Origin: Paenibacillus sp. An7
GTDB lineage: Bacteria; Bacillota; Bacilli; Paenibacillales; Paenibacillaceae
Length of the DNA: 64,000 nucleotides
Reading direction: 5' to 3'
Assembly (NCBI RefSeq): GCF_009870785.1
Contig: NZ_WTWX01000002.1
Location: 147,484-211,483, forward strand
The position numbers and the translations under genes are program-made. Below are positions 1-8,123 of this stretch, piece by piece (within the stretch, counting starts at the first letter, position 1; every line of letters begins with the position of its first letter). A model generated the notes under the pieces. It was not told where the DNA came from, searched no databases, and was given only the letters and a program-made list of their open reading frames with translations.

Positions 1-17
1 TTGTTCGAAAAATATTG

Positions 18-50
18 CTGTACGATCTCATGTAAATACGAGTTAAGTTT
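18..50. repeat. possible attC right half at window edge
   Basis: The stretch tgtaaatacgaGTTAAG resembles the L'-R' half (gtgaatattatGTTATG) of the attC-like sites further right. The left half would lie outside or at the edge of the window. This is weak on its own and is called only because the next gene is flanked on its other side by a similar site. It suggests that the cassette array continues past the window's left end. Confidence 0.3.
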
Positions 51-61
51 GCTCGGCACCT

Positions 62-223
62 TTATTTTTTGCTCTTCTTTGATGCAATCCAGAAGACGAG
101 TATCACAATGGGGATAAAGATAAACCATGGAATATTGATCGTGCTTTGTGTGATTAACGCGAGAAGCATCAATCCGATGACACCTATAATAAGCCAGAGA
201 CACCCTCTACCCAGCGTTTCCAC
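62..223 (-). CDS. small two-helix membrane protein (cassette cargo)
   Basis: Unrecognised protein of about 53 residues. It has two hydrophobic segments (roughly residues 8-26 and 32-47) and a lysine-rich C-terminus ending KKSKK, so it is probably a small integral membrane protein with a cytoplasmic tail. A longer reading frame opens with TTG at 244, but GGAGGG lies inside it, 10 bases before a GTG at 223, so GTG is the better start. It is followed on its left by a possible attC and preceded on its right by a short attC-like palindrome, which fits a gene cassette. No function can be assigned. Confidence 0.6.
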   Translation of the reverse strand: METLGRGCLWLIIGVIGLMLLALITQSTINIPWFIFIPIVILVFWIASKKSKK

Positions 224-302
224 GCGTGTAATTCCTCCCTCCAATAATGGGATTGCAATTTCTAGATCAACTACAATAACTGTATGTCTTTAATGAGGTT
301 CA

Positions 303-350
303 CATACCAAGAATACAGGGACCTTTATGGACTTGGTCGACTTGGTTATG
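303..350. repeat. short attC-like site
   Basis: CATACCAAG at 303-311 pairs with CTTGGTTATG at 341-350, with one base missing in the left arm. The element lies at the 3' side of the gene at 421-1389 and ends in GTTATG like the other sites, but at 48 bp it is the shortest and least typical. The bases after it (GTTATgatcaatattctccacgc) loosely complement those before the next site (gcgaggattttcgATAAC). Confidence 0.45.
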
Positions 351-420
351 ATCAATATTCTCCACGCATCAACTATCAAAATAGATGGTTGGAGGTTTCA
401 TTAAAAATTTATGTAAATCT

Positions 421-1389
421 TTATTCATCCCAATCCCAATCTTGATTATAGAATACAAGATTTGAAGTTGGTACAGCAGGAAATGGAAAAAGTCGAAAAC
501 CACGTTCGTTTGCTTCCCTCGAATATAAGAATAGAGAATTCGAAGAATCAGCATAATAATTTTCATGACATGTACCTTTTTGAAAATGATGCTGCTGTAT
601 ATCTTTCTTCTCGAGATCAGTAGATAGGATTGCACTATAACACTCACATTGTTCATTACTAGTAATCACTTGAAAGAAAATCCTTTGATTTAAATATAAC
701 GGCTTTTCTACATCCTTTACACTGTAGGATTCCTTACTTCCCTCTATTAATGTTGATAATTCACTACACCGATATCTAAACTCAGGGAATTTCAAAAGAG
801 ATTTAGCATCTTTCAAAAAGATAGAAATTTTACCGTTTTCAACATCAAGCATCTTTATTCCATTCAAGTTGCTGTACAAAATAGTTCGATCATCAAGCCA
901 ACAGTAGGATCTGCAGGATACTTTAAAATGTTCAGATTCATTTGTTGACCTATTATAAAGACAAATTCGTTGTGAATCAGACTTCCACCGCAAATATGCT
1001 AATTTTTCTTTCGAGGGACTTATGGATAAATGAATTGGTGCGTATGAAACTCTACTAAATTTATGGATAGGCTCAATCTGACTTGTTGAAATCGTAATCC
1101 GAGAGATATGATTCCCCGTATTTATTAATAAAAGGTCATGGCTCAACCAGACAAGATCTGTTCCATTTATTCCTTCAATTATCGTATTACCATCCTCGGA
1201 GTTATCAAGCCCTATGATCTCTAGGACACTTTCCCCATTAAGCAATATTCCTGAAATTGCGACTTTTATTTCATCTTCATCTAAAGCAAGTCCATCAATC
1301 TGACTAAATTTACTTATATCAAATGTCTGCAAAACAGTACCATTGCTAATTATCATTTTTTTATCCGCAGTTATCTTATATTGAAACAT
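421..1389 (-). CDS. predicted beta-propeller-like protein (cassette cargo)
   Basis: Unrecognised 322-residue protein. Many short beta-strand-like stretches with WL/YL and D-G/N-G turns (LVWLSHDLLLIN, LSISPSKEKLAYLRW, YCWLDDRTILYSN) look like TolB-type propeller blades; this is a fold impression, not a family match. No signal peptide is visible. The frame is open up to 1605, but the extra 72 residues translate an attC-like element; GAGAGG sits just upstream of ATG 1389, which I take as the start. It is flanked by attC-like sites on both sides, hence probably cassette cargo. Confidence 0.65.
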   Translation of the reverse strand: MFQYKITADKKMIISNGTVLQTFDISKFSQIDGLALDEDEIKVAISGILLNGESVLEIIGLDNSEDGNTIIEGINGTDLVWLSHDLLLINTGNHISRITISTSQIEPIHKFSRVSYAPIHLSISPSKEKLAYLRWKSDSQRICLYNRSTNESEHFKVSCRSYCWLDDRTILYSNLNGIKMLDVENGKISIFLKDAKSLLKFPEFRYRCSELSTLIEGSKESYSVKDVEKPLYLNQRIFFQVITSNEQCECYSAILSTDLEKKDIQQHHFQKGTCHENYYADSSNSLFLYSREANERGFRLFPFPAVPTSNLVFYNQDWDWDE

Positions 1390-1427
1390 AAGTGACCTCT
1401 CTCTTTGTTTTGCTATGCGAGGATTTT

Positions 1428-1553
1428 CGATAACGTTCAGGTATTCACGAATTCCCCAGGAAGTTGTCACTGAATCTACTACATGCCAAAATCCTCTTCT
1501 TATCATCCTGTTTGAATAGTATGAAACTTGTATGTGATGAGATATGTAATGAG
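1428..1553. repeat. attC-like site A
   Basis: The left half CGATAACgttcaggtattcacg matches the array consensus (ATAACgttcctgtattcacg). The right half tgtgatgagatatGTAATGAG is a degenerate form of gtgaatattatGTTATG. It separates the propeller-like gene from the DUF3024 gene. The right outer bases GTAATGAGAACTCAT complement GATGATGTCTCATAAC, left of site B, at 12 of 15 positions, marking the ends of the DUF3024 cassette. Confidence 0.65.
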
Positions 1554-1573
1554 AACTCATTGACCTTTTCAAG

Positions 1574-1903
1574 TTAACCCCAAAACAATCCATTATGCCC
1601 TTCATCCACGATCTTTAACTGTGTTTCAAAATCTTCATTTGGTTCTATATCATCTATAAAATGCCATTTCCCTTTACTGTCTTGCCAGTATACTTTCCAT
1701 TCCTTTTCATCTAATCTAAACTGAGCTATTGGCATCTGCACCCATTGATCACTTTTGTAGCCCTGTCTTTCTTCTATTAATGTCACATGTTTTCCTCTGA
1801 TCTTATAACTGATTTTAATCTGGTCTTTCACGTGTTCTGGTACTGCATTTTCAGTGTACTTGTCCATGATCTTCTGAATTCGTTTCTTCGTAAAATCATC
1901 CAT
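1574..1903 (-). CDS. DUF3024-like protein (cassette cargo)
   Basis: A 109-residue protein resembling the small DUF3024 family: an N-terminal helix (MDDFTKKRIQKIMDKY), then a strand-rich part (KISYKIRGKHVTLIEER ... VQMPIAQFRL ... EWKVYWQDSKGKWHFID). The family's function is unknown. The frame is open to 1963, but AGGAGAG nine bases before ATG 1903 makes that start the best; the upstream ATG coincides with the attC edge. It lies between attC-like sites A and B with complementary flanks, so it is a single-gene cassette. Confidence 0.75.
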   Translation of the reverse strand: MDDFTKKRIQKIMDKYTENAVPEHVKDQIKISYKIRGKHVTLIEERQGYKSDQWVQMPIAQFRLDEKEWKVYWQDSKGKWHFIDDIEPNEDFETQLKIVDEGHNGLFWG

Positions 1904-1959
1904 GTATTCTGTCTCTCCTGCCTTAATCCGTATTGCTTTGATTATATCACGATGATGTC

Positions 1960-2050
1960 TCATAACGTTCTTGTATTTACGAGCCCAAGAGGCTTAAGGC
2001 AACAAAGTTGCCGGGTTGACAAACCTAAAAATCGGAATGTGACGCCTCTC
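1960..2050. repeat. truncated attC-like site B
   Basis: CATAACgttcttgtatttacgagccc at 1961, with agaggcttaagg following, matches the left half of site F (7936) for about 50 bases. No L'-R' half is found before the terminator of the SLH gene at 2080. The site seems to be cut where a 3.5 kb non-cassette block begins. Confidence 0.6.
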
Positions 2051-2079
2051 CGAAAAAATCTCGCCATCATGCATTCTCA

Positions 2080-2117
2080 AAAAAGAAAAAGCGAGGAAAG
2101 CAAATCGCTCCCTCGCC
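2080..2117 (-). terminator. terminator of the SLH protein gene
   Basis: On the minus strand, GCGAGG (2116-2111) pairs with CCTCGC (2096-2091), followed by a T-rich run (complement of aaaaaagaaaaa). It lies 30 bases past the stop codon. Confidence 0.75.
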
Positions 2118-2145
2118 CTTGATATAATTTTATTTTAACTATCTA

Positions 2146-4356
2146 TCAGTTTGCTGTGTTACGGCTTAAAATAGCCGCTGTTTGTGCCCGTGTGATATTC
2201 GTGTCTGGCTTGAAGGTACCGTCCGGATAACCATTGACAATCCCTTGCTTAACCGCCCAAGCTGTAGCAGAAGCATAGTATTTTGTACTTGTCACATCTG
2301 GGAATCCAGAATCCGCCGTAATATCCGGTGAACCGGCCATGCGGTAAAGAACAGTAACCATCATTCCGCGGGTCATATTGTCATTAGGTCTGAATGTACC
2401 GTCATTGTATCCCTCCACAATTCCCTGTTTAGCAGCCCAAGCAACAGCTTTAGCATAGTACTTATCACTAGATACGTCGGAAAATGCAGCATCTCCTGTA
2501 ACATCCGGAGAATCTGCCATACGATACAAGATCGTAGCCATCATCCCGCGAGTCAGATTCATATTAGGACCAAAAGTAGTACTCGACATACCGTTCATCC
2601 ATCCGTTTTTTACTACATTAGTGATATCGTCAGCATACCATGCATCCGCAGCCACATCAGTAAACATAGAACTAGCTTTAAAATCAGAAACACCAGAGAA
2701 AGCATTCACTTTATCCGTCATGTAAAATACAGTCGATGCCTGACCTGTGGAACTCTCGCCATTTGCTCCTGGCATTTCGCCATCTGGCGGAAGTGCAGGT
2801 CTTTGACTATCATCAGGTAGTTCAGGTCTTTCACCATCTGGCATTTCGCCATTACCAGGCGCTTCACCATCAGGTAGTTCAGGTCTTTGACCATCCTCAG
2901 GAAGTGCAGGTCTTTGACTATCGTCCGGAATTTCAGGTCTCTCACCACCTGGACCTCCCATACCCACATCGGTACCTGTATACTGCTGCTTTGTCGCCTC
3001 TTTAGAAAAGCCCGTTACCGTAGAAACATCGTACAGACCGTCTACTTCTTTACCGTTAACATCGCCGCCAACATAAATGTTATACGACTGACCTACCTGA
3101 AACTCAGGACTACTAATAACAGCACCCTGATATCCTCGGTAGTTTTCACCTGAGGACTCGTCCTTTTCCGGATCATAAGCAAATACGACTTTCCCTTCTA
3201 AATCAGTAACAATAATCGCTTCCTCGGCATTTTGAGAAGAAGCAAACTGAAGGTTCATTGTCACTTGCTTAGAGTCACTTTCAGCCCAGTCCATAGTCGA
3301 ACCAGTCGCTACTACATAACCGCCATTAATATAGCTGCCATTGTCGGAATCTAGGCCAGAATCGGATTGAGGTTTAGCTAGAGAAATCACTGTTCCGCCG
3401 TTAATGACTAGATATCCGTTAGAATCGATTCCGTCACCTTCCGATCCCAAGCCTGCCACAACATGCAGACTTCCGCCGTTGATCGTAGTAACAGAGACAC
3501 CATCTTCGTTTGTATTGATACCATCGTCCTGAGACTGAATGTTGATCTTACCGCCATTGATGGTTAGATGCATCTCTGTATCCATACCTTCGTTGTCAGC
3601 AGTTAAGTTCAACACGCCTGTGCCCAGCTTCTCACCATTCACATTCATAGACTGGACGGAGTAGAATGCACCGTCATACTTATACTTTTTCTTCTTCTGA
3701 TCATTGTCTTTGTAAATACGAGCTACATGAGAACCGCTAATATTGTTAACAGAACCGTCAGCCAGAATTACATTCGCACCCGCATCCGTTGTATCCTGAG
3801 TTGCAGATGCTGTGTATTCTTCGGTTTCTCCGTTATCATAAGCGATCCAAGCCTGATCACTCTCATATACATTGTAGAAAATTACAGCCGGAGCAATGGT
3901 ACAGTTGATATCTGCACCATCGAGAATCAAGTTTACAACCGCGCTAGGGTCTGTGCGGCGATCTTCACCGAGGTCAACCACTATCTGTCCGTATGACAAT
4001 TTACCGGAAATTCGGTAAGTGCCCTCTTTTGTAATCGTTACAGCTGTGTGTAGTGCAGCTTCCTCTTCGGAATGCTTTTCATCTTCCGTTCCTTCCCCGT
4101 AGGGATTTCCACTTTCATACGTATCTTGGTCATGGTAATAAATAATCTCTCCACCGACGTAAACGGGTGATTTCGAATCTTTCGATGCAGCCTCACCGTC
4201 TACAGTGATACGATCGTCGCTGAGGACAATATCTACTACATCCGTTTCATCTACAGTAGTTTCTGCAGCCATCGCCGGACTCACCCATAGGACTGCCAGC
4301 ATAACCATTGCTAGTGTTAGCGACAACATTCGTCGCAGGTGAAAACGATTCCTCAT
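2146..4356 (-). CDS. surface carbohydrate-binding protein with SLH domains
   Basis: A 736-residue exported wall protein. Residues 1-31 are a signal peptide ending AMA. Residues about 35-460 form a repetitive beta-rich region with INGG repeats (LTINGGKINI, TTINGGSLHV, LVINGGTVIS, SYINGGYVVA) like the Cthe_2159/DUF4353 family of calcium-dependent polygalacturonate binders (family knowledge; function here inferred). Residues about 465-535 are a Pro/Glu/Asp-rich linker with repeated RPELP/RPALP units. Three SLH domains (about 562-736; FTDVAADAWYADDI, FSDVSSDKYYAKAV, FPDVTSTKYYASAT) anchor it to wall polysaccharide. AAGGAG lies 8 bases before the ATG; a terminator follows. It is not a typical cassette. 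Confidence 0.85.
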   Translation of the reverse strand: MRNRFHLRRMLSLTLAMVMLAVLWVSPAMAAETTVDETDVVDIVLSDDRITVDGEAASKDSKSPVYVGGEIIYYHDQDTYESGNPYGEGTEDEKHSEEEAALHTAVTITKEGTYRISGKLSYGQIVVDLGEDRRTDPSAVVNLILDGADINCTIAPAVIFYNVYESDQAWIAYDNGETEEYTASATQDTTDAGANVILADGSVNNISGSHVARIYKDNDQKKKKYKYDGAFYSVQSMNVNGEKLGTGVLNLTADNEGMDTEMHLTINGGKINIQSQDDGINTNEDGVSVTTINGGSLHVVAGLGSEGDGIDSNGYLVINGGTVISLAKPQSDSGLDSDNGSYINGGYVVATGSTMDWAESDSKQVTMNLQFASSQNAEEAIIVTDLEGKVVFAYDPEKDESSGENYRGYQGAVISSPEFQVGQSYNIYVGGDVNGKEVDGLYDVSTVTGFSKEATKQQYTGTDVGMGGPGGERPEIPDDSQRPALPEDGQRPELPDGEAPGNGEMPDGERPELPDDSQRPALPPDGEMPGANGESSTGQASTVFYMTDKVNAFSGVSDFKASSMFTDVAADAWYADDITNVVKNGWMNGMSSTTFGPNMNLTRGMMATILYRMADSPDVTGDAAFSDVSSDKYYAKAVAWAAKQGIVEGYNDGTFRPNDNMTRGMMVTVLYRMAGSPDITADSGFPDVTSTKYYASATAWAVKQGIVNGYPDGTFKPDTNITRAQTAAILSRNTAN

Positions 4357-4657
4357 AGCAAAATCTCCTTTTCTCCGCAGCCAGTAAAAACTGGGCCACC
4401 TATTATGTATACTTTTTGGCGGGAATAAAGGTCCGCCGTAAGTAACATAAATTAGTTTAGTAGATAAACATTAAATAGTTCTTAATAAAAACTTAATAAA
4501 AAGTAAGATGTTTTTGTTATTCATAACGCTCAGTGCGGCTTCTAAAGCAAAATAAATAGGAGAAACATTTGTCTATTTACCAAAATTAGTATATTTTTAA
4601 ACTAATTCCTTTTTGCTGAACAAAGGGATGATCTCCTAACTAAAGGCGGGGTTATTT
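4357..4657. promoter_or_regulatory. divergent intergenic region with three 11-bp repeats
   Basis: A 300-base AT-rich region between the divergent SLH gene and an exported-protein gene. It contains three direct repeats in exact 11-base phase: ttaaatagttc (4471), ttaataaaaac (4482) and ttaataaaaag (4493). Eleven-base phasing places the units on one face of the helix, as in Bacillus Pho-box arrays (TTAACA-like units). That PhoP binds here is a guess. No gene is seen. Confidence 0.45.
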
Positions 4658-5269
4658 TTGAAGAAAAGATTTAAATATATTGTAATAGCTTTATTATCAG
4701 TGACGCTTATTGCAACGACGGCTATTGTCTATTCTAATAATCAAGAAAGTGCTGCTGATCCTTACAAACAGATTACGCACTTATCTGCTAATTCTCTTCA
4801 TTTGCAAGAGATTGATAAGTTAGACGAGTATGCCGAACTGATCGTAGTGGGTTATGCGACGGAAGACTTTTCGAATAGAGAACATAACCTAGAGGTTTAT
4901 GCAGACAATTACCTGCAGGATTCCTCCACTAGAACAAATATCAAAATCGATAAAATAATAAAAAAACCAACCGACTTTCCAGAAGACCAGAAAGAGTTGA
5001 CTATCATTGAACCTGTTAGTCTTCATGAAGGAGAGAAGTTTACAGTGGGAAATTATATAGAGCTCAGGAAAGATGAGCCAAGTGTGATTTTTTTGATGAA
5101 GAATAGTTTCGGTGATTACTCTTTAGTCAATGATAACTTAGGTAAAATCATGTTGACTGATGAGGTACCGGAAGCCCCTTTGCAAGCTTTAACAACATCG
5201 GAACTGTCAGAATACAATACATTCCGTAACTCGGTATTAAAGAAATATGGATTGAATGAACAACAATAA
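4658..5269 (+). CDS. exported or membrane-anchored protein of unknown function
   Basis: A 203-residue protein with an N-terminal KKRFK stretch followed by a hydrophobic helix (residues about 7-25), so it is secreted or held by an uncleaved anchor. The remainder is soluble, with ELIVVGYATEDF and a C-terminal helical tail. I do not recognise the family; similar small exported proteins are common in Paenibacillus. The start is TTG at 4658 behind GGCGGGG; the first ATG in frame is far inside. It is the only plus-strand gene in the first 13.6 kb and sits within the block that interrupts the cassette array. Confidence 0.7.
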   Translation: MKKRFKYIVIALLSVTLIATTAIVYSNNQESAADPYKQITHLSANSLHLQEIDKLDEYAELIVVGYATEDFSNREHNLEVYADNYLQDSSTRTNIKIDKIIKKPTDFPEDQKELTIIEPVSLHEGEKFTVGNYIELRKDEPSVIFLMKNSFGDYSLVNDNLGKIMLTDEVPEAPLQALTTSELSEYNTFRNSVLKKYGLNEQQ

Positions 5270-5320
5270 ATATAGGGAGCTGCATTCCCCATATTACTTC
5301 TTTAATCCTACCTTTTGTTA

Positions 5321-5563
5321 TTATTTATTTCTTGATTTTGTAGCCTTATAAATAATAGAGCCCAATAGCACTACACTGATTATTACGCATGATAATTCAA
5401 TAAATTGGTTTTGATCATTCGTCAAAAGTAATATACTAGCAATTACAATTAAGCCGATGTTCTCTTTAATATGCTTATTATCCTTAATAAAGACACGATA
5501 AAATATAATTGAATATATAAAAGCAGACCAAACAATCGGAAATATGGCAAGAAAAGTATCCAT
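5321..5563 (-). CDS. small membrane protein
   Basis: About 80 residues with three hydrophobic segments (roughly 4-22, 36-49 and 55-73) and a basic tail (KATKSRNK). Function unknown. Two ATG codons are adjacent; GAGGAG is better spaced (7 bases) from the second, at 5563. It is followed on the right by an acetyltransferase gene with no recognisable attC between them, so its relation to the cassette array is unclear. Confidence 0.6.
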   Translation of the reverse strand: MDTFLAIFPIVWSAFIYSIIFYRVFIKDNKHIKENIGLIVIASILLLTNDQNQFIELSCVIISVVLLGSIIYKATKSRNK

Positions 5564-5621
5564 CATAGTACTCCTCAGATTTTCATTTACTCAGTTTTTT
5601 TATCGTTCACAAATGCTTTTC

Positions 5622-6044
5622 CTATGCCTTTCTTCCTTGAGGCATCCTTCTCATAAAACGTTTTGAATCTGTTTCAAAACCGTATTGTTCATACAATCCA
5701 TGAGCATCATGTGTCCCTAGTATTCCTGTCATCCATTCATATTCTTCTGAGTTAGTAATGATTTCAATTAATTTCTTTCCTATGCCTTGCCCCTGGTATT
5801 CTTTCATTACAAATACATCACACAAGTAATAAACTGTTGCTTCATCTGTGATCACCCGTGCGTATCCTATTTGCTTATCATTATGGTAAACTCCATAGCA
5901 ATGAGAATTTTCAATAGATCTTATTATACGGTCTGGTGGTCTCCTATTAGCCCAATAACTTTGGGCTAAGTAGTCCAGAACTACTTGTCTATTTATTCTC
6001 TCTTTGTCATCCGTTATCAAATATTCTTTGTACAAGACCTCCAC
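5622..6044 (-). CDS. GNAT N-acetyltransferase
   Basis: A 140-residue GNAT-fold acetyltransferase. YYLCDVFVMKEYQGQGIGKKL holds the acetyl-CoA motif (Q/R-x-x-G-x-G/A) and the C-terminal HDAHGLYEQYGF is typical of a common GNAT subfamily in Firmicutes. Substrate unknown. A longer frame opens at 6092, but the family normally begins near YLITDDKERI; AGGGGG lies 8 bases before GTG 6044, so I use that. Its right neighbour is attC-like site C, so it is probably cassette cargo; its own attC to the left is not visible, perhaps lost with the adjoining block. Confidence 0.8.
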   Translation of the reverse strand: MEVLYKEYLITDDKERINRQVVLDYLAQSYWANRRPPDRIIRSIENSHCYGVYHNDKQIGYARVITDEATVYYLCDVFVMKEYQGQGIGKKLIEIITNSEEYEWMTGILGTHDAHGLYEQYGFETDSKRFMRRMPQGRKA

Positions 6045-6090
6045 GATAATGCCCCCTATAAGATTGTCTTTAAGCACATACACAGATTTC

Positions 6091-6254
6091 ATATAAGTTT
6101 TGTGTATCTTCGAACCCGAGAGGATTAAAGGAGCGCAGCGACTGGGTGGCTTCGCTGCTTAGCCTTGCAAGGTTGTTTCTGATTCAGCTTCTTTTAAAAA
6201 TTCTTCAACAGACAAAGGAGCAAACGCAACGTGGCTTAGATACAATGTTAGCTG
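6091..6254. repeat. attC-like site C (long type)
   Basis: Left half ATATAAGttttgtgtatcttcgaacccgagaggattaa, right half ggcttagatacaatGTTAGCTG. L'' (tgtatctt) pairs imperfectly with L' (ttagataca). At 164 bp it belongs with F and K to the long class, which uses tgtatctacga/cgtagatac arms. Internal GC-rich palindromes (gcgcagcgactgggtggcttcgctgc) would extend the folded stem. Confidence 0.75.
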
Positions 6255-6371
6255 ATGCCACTTCTTCTTTGAAATAAATTCATCAATCCTTCTTTATATA
6301 AAGGTATTTGTCTCTATTAAAAAACTTGCTGGATTTTGAAACATCTTCATCTTTAGGTGGTTTCAGCCAAC
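6247..6371. mobile_element. ORF-less cassette between sites C and D
   Basis: A 125-bp unit bounded by GTTAGCTGATGCCAC on the left and GTGGTTTCAGCCAAC on the right, which are complementary at 12 of 15 positions, the cassette-end signature. Minus-strand frames of only 18 and 11 codons occur (MKMFQNPASFLIETNTFI and MNLFQRRSGIS); neither is convincing. It may be a gene-less cassette, a promoter cassette or a decayed one. Confidence 0.5.
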
Positions 6372-6491
6372 GTCTCTCGCATTCACGAACCCTCACTGGC
6401 TTAAGGGCGCTAGCCTGGGTCCGACGGACTTAGCCAGTGGGGTTTTGTCCCGAGGAGTGAATGCCCCGAAGCTTGAATACATTGTTATATG
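6366..6491. repeat. attC-like site D
   Basis: GCCAACgtctctcgcattcacgaaccctcactggc at the left and gcttgaatacattGTTATATG at the right. The inner arms actggcttaag.. and ..acttagccagt form a strong central stem. 126 bp, intermediate in length between the long and short classes. Confidence 0.75.
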
Positions 6492-6494
6492 GAG

Positions 6495-7001
6495 TTACCT
6501 TGAGCTACTTACAAAATCTCTCATGCCCTCTCTTAGCATGCTAACCCCTTCTTCTACACGCTTCATATTCTCTTCGTCATTCATATTATTCCTTGCATGT
6601 AATAATGCCGGTCTTAATGATTCTACTGAATTTCCAAATTGGTACATCCATTCATATCTAGGAACCATACATAAATGAAAGTGATGTGTTGTATCTTCAT
6701 TATAAAAATAATAGACCTTATCAATTCCCAATCGTTTTCTTTGTTCACTTCTGAGCTTATGGATTAACGAAATAAATTCTAATCGCTCTTCATCTGTTAA
6801 TTCATCCATGCAGTAAAAATGCCTCTTTGAAGCCAATATAACTAACCCTTTAATGGGGTAAGCAATATCCTGATGGACATGAAAGTTGCTTGATTCAAAA
6901 ATTACTCCACCTGTTGAAGAAATCAAACCACTTGTCAATGCGCAGCTTACACATTCAACTTCTACTGATCTTCCATCAGCCAATGTAATTAGTCTTGGCA
7001 T
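6495..7001 (-). CDS. HIT-family protein (cassette cargo)
   Basis: A 168-residue histidine-triad protein: an N-terminal CVSC pair, the central KGLVILASKRHF strand, then the triad-like HHFHLCMVPRYEW near residues 105-117. HIT proteins hydrolyse or transfer nucleotides through a covalent histidine-NMP intermediate; the substrate here is unknown. Two ATGs are possible; GAGGTG lies just before ATG 7001 while ATG 7013 has no binding site, so 7001 is chosen. Complementary flanks (GTTATATGGAGTTACC left, CGTAATTTCATATAAC right) mark it as a single cassette between sites D and E. Confidence 0.8.
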   Translation of the reverse strand: MPRLITLADGRSVEVECVSCALTSGLISSTGGVIFESSNFHVHQDIAYPIKGLVILASKRHFYCMDELTDEERLEFISLIHKLRSEQRKRLGIDKVYYFYNEDTTHHFHLCMVPRYEWMYQFGNSVESLRPALLHARNNMNDEENMKRVEEGVSMLREGMRDFVSSSR

Positions 7002-7047
7002 TATGCACCTCATTTTTTGATTTTGTTAAGAATTAGCATCGTAATTT

Positions 7048-7144
7048 CATATAACGTTTCTGTATTCACGACTCAGCGTATACTGAGTGTCCGACGAATG
7101 CCGGACCCAGGGCGTAGCCCTCAGCGTGAATATTATGTTTTGTG
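7048..7144. repeat. attC-like site E (short type)
   Basis: CATATAACgtttctgtattcacgactcagcg at the left, agcgtgaatattatGTTTTGTG at the right; L'' gtattcacg pairs with L' cgtgaatat. Nearly the same inner sequence (gactcagcg...ctgagtgtccg) recurs in site J, 4.2 kb away. Confidence 0.85.
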
Positions 7145-7148
7145 AAGT

Positions 7149-7901
7149 TCAACACTTTTTCTCAAACCATATCCATCCTTCTTTTTTCAACGAATCTTCC
7201 TGTATATTTTCGTTTTCCTTCAAATAATCTTTTGGAGAATAACACTGCTTTTTCATGAATTTTTCTCCGATGAGACAGCATAACATTGAATCGAAAACGT
7301 GATCACTTTTAATAGCTTCTTTACATATTTCTTTGTTAAAGAATATGTTTCTTTTCTTCATTTCTTTTAATAATTTCTCACGGACTTCTTTATTCTTTTT
7401 ATAGTTTTCGTAGTCTTTCTTATTTGGAAAATTCGATATTAGCCAAGATTTGGGGTATACCTCAATAAAACCGGATTCAAAACTTTCATTATCCCATAAT
7501 AACTGAATAAGTAAGTTTTCTTTTTTTATCTCATTTATCATATCAAGTGTTTTGAAAGAGGTTTTAGCTATTTTATCTGCACTCACATCAAATAATTGGT
7601 GGTCAATTTTCTTTGAACAAAATATGTCTGTCTTTCTCTTAAAAAAGTCTTCACGAGGCTTGTTTATATAATCTCCCGCCATATGATCATACAAATTTAA
7701 AGCAAACTTTTCAGGCCAACCTAAAGGTGCATCAAAACACAATAAAATCTGTTCTTCACTATATTTTTTCATATCTTTTACGATAGCTTTTGTTTTATCA
7801 GGAATTTCACTTACTTCCATGAAGGTATTTTTGTCAAAGTCATAAATAGAATATCCAATTCGTTTATCTTCTGTAGCTGAATCAATTCCAAATATTTTCA
7901 T
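7149..7901 (-). CDS. DUF429-like RNase H-fold protein (cassette cargo)
   Basis: A 250-residue protein resembling DUF429, a family predicted to have an RNase H-like nuclease fold. It opens with MKIFGIDSATED, where the Asp after GI sits on strand 1; LLCFDAPLGWP supplies the second conserved motif; IKSDHVFDSMLCCLIGE near residues 205-221 supplies the third acidic motif. The biochemical activity is not established. The ATG at 7901 is preceded by AAGAGGTGG. Flanks GTTTTGTGAAGTTC and GAATTTCACATAAC are complementary at 12 of 14 positions, so this is one cassette between sites E and F. Confidence 0.7.
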   Translation of the reverse strand: MKIFGIDSATEDKRIGYSIYDFDKNTFMEVSEIPDKTKAIVKDMKKYSEEQILLCFDAPLGWPEKFALNLYDHMAGDYINKPREDFFKRKTDIFCSKKIDHQLFDVSADKIAKTSFKTLDMINEIKKENLLIQLLWDNESFESGFIEVYPKSWLISNFPNKKDYENYKKNKEVREKLLKEMKKRNIFFNKEICKEAIKSDHVFDSMLCCLIGEKFMKKQCYSPKDYLKENENIQEDSLKKEGWIWFEKKC

Positions 7902-7935
7902 TTTCCACCTCTTAAAATTATTTATTTTTGAATTT

Positions 7936-8100
7936 CACATAACGTTCCTGTATCTACGAGCCCGAGAGGCTTAAGGAAGCGCTAGCGACCGGGTCCGACG
8001 GACTTAGCCTCAAAGGATTGTGAGTTGAATTCACTTCTCGCCTAACGCATCTAATGAACCAAGGGCCGAACGGCCCGCAGCGTAGATACTATGTTATGTG
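7936..8100. repeat. attC-like site F (long type)
   Basis: CACATAACgttcctgtatctacgagccc at the left and gcagcgtagatactatGTTATGTG at the right. The outermost 10 bases, TTCACATAAC and GTTATGTGAA, are perfect complements. 165 bp with several nested palindromes (ctagcgaccgggtccgac, gggccgaacggccc). The best-preserved long site. Confidence 0.9.
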
Positions 8101-8123
8101 AAGTTCATGTCTTCTCTGTATTA

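Noticed and set aside
4519..4540. ttcataacgctcagtgcgg resembling an attC left half.
   Set aside because: Only about 8 bases match, no L'/R' partner is found nearby, and it lies in an ordinary promoter region.
6445..6678. Plus-strand frame starting in site D.
   Set aside because: It runs antisense to the HIT gene and has no binding site.
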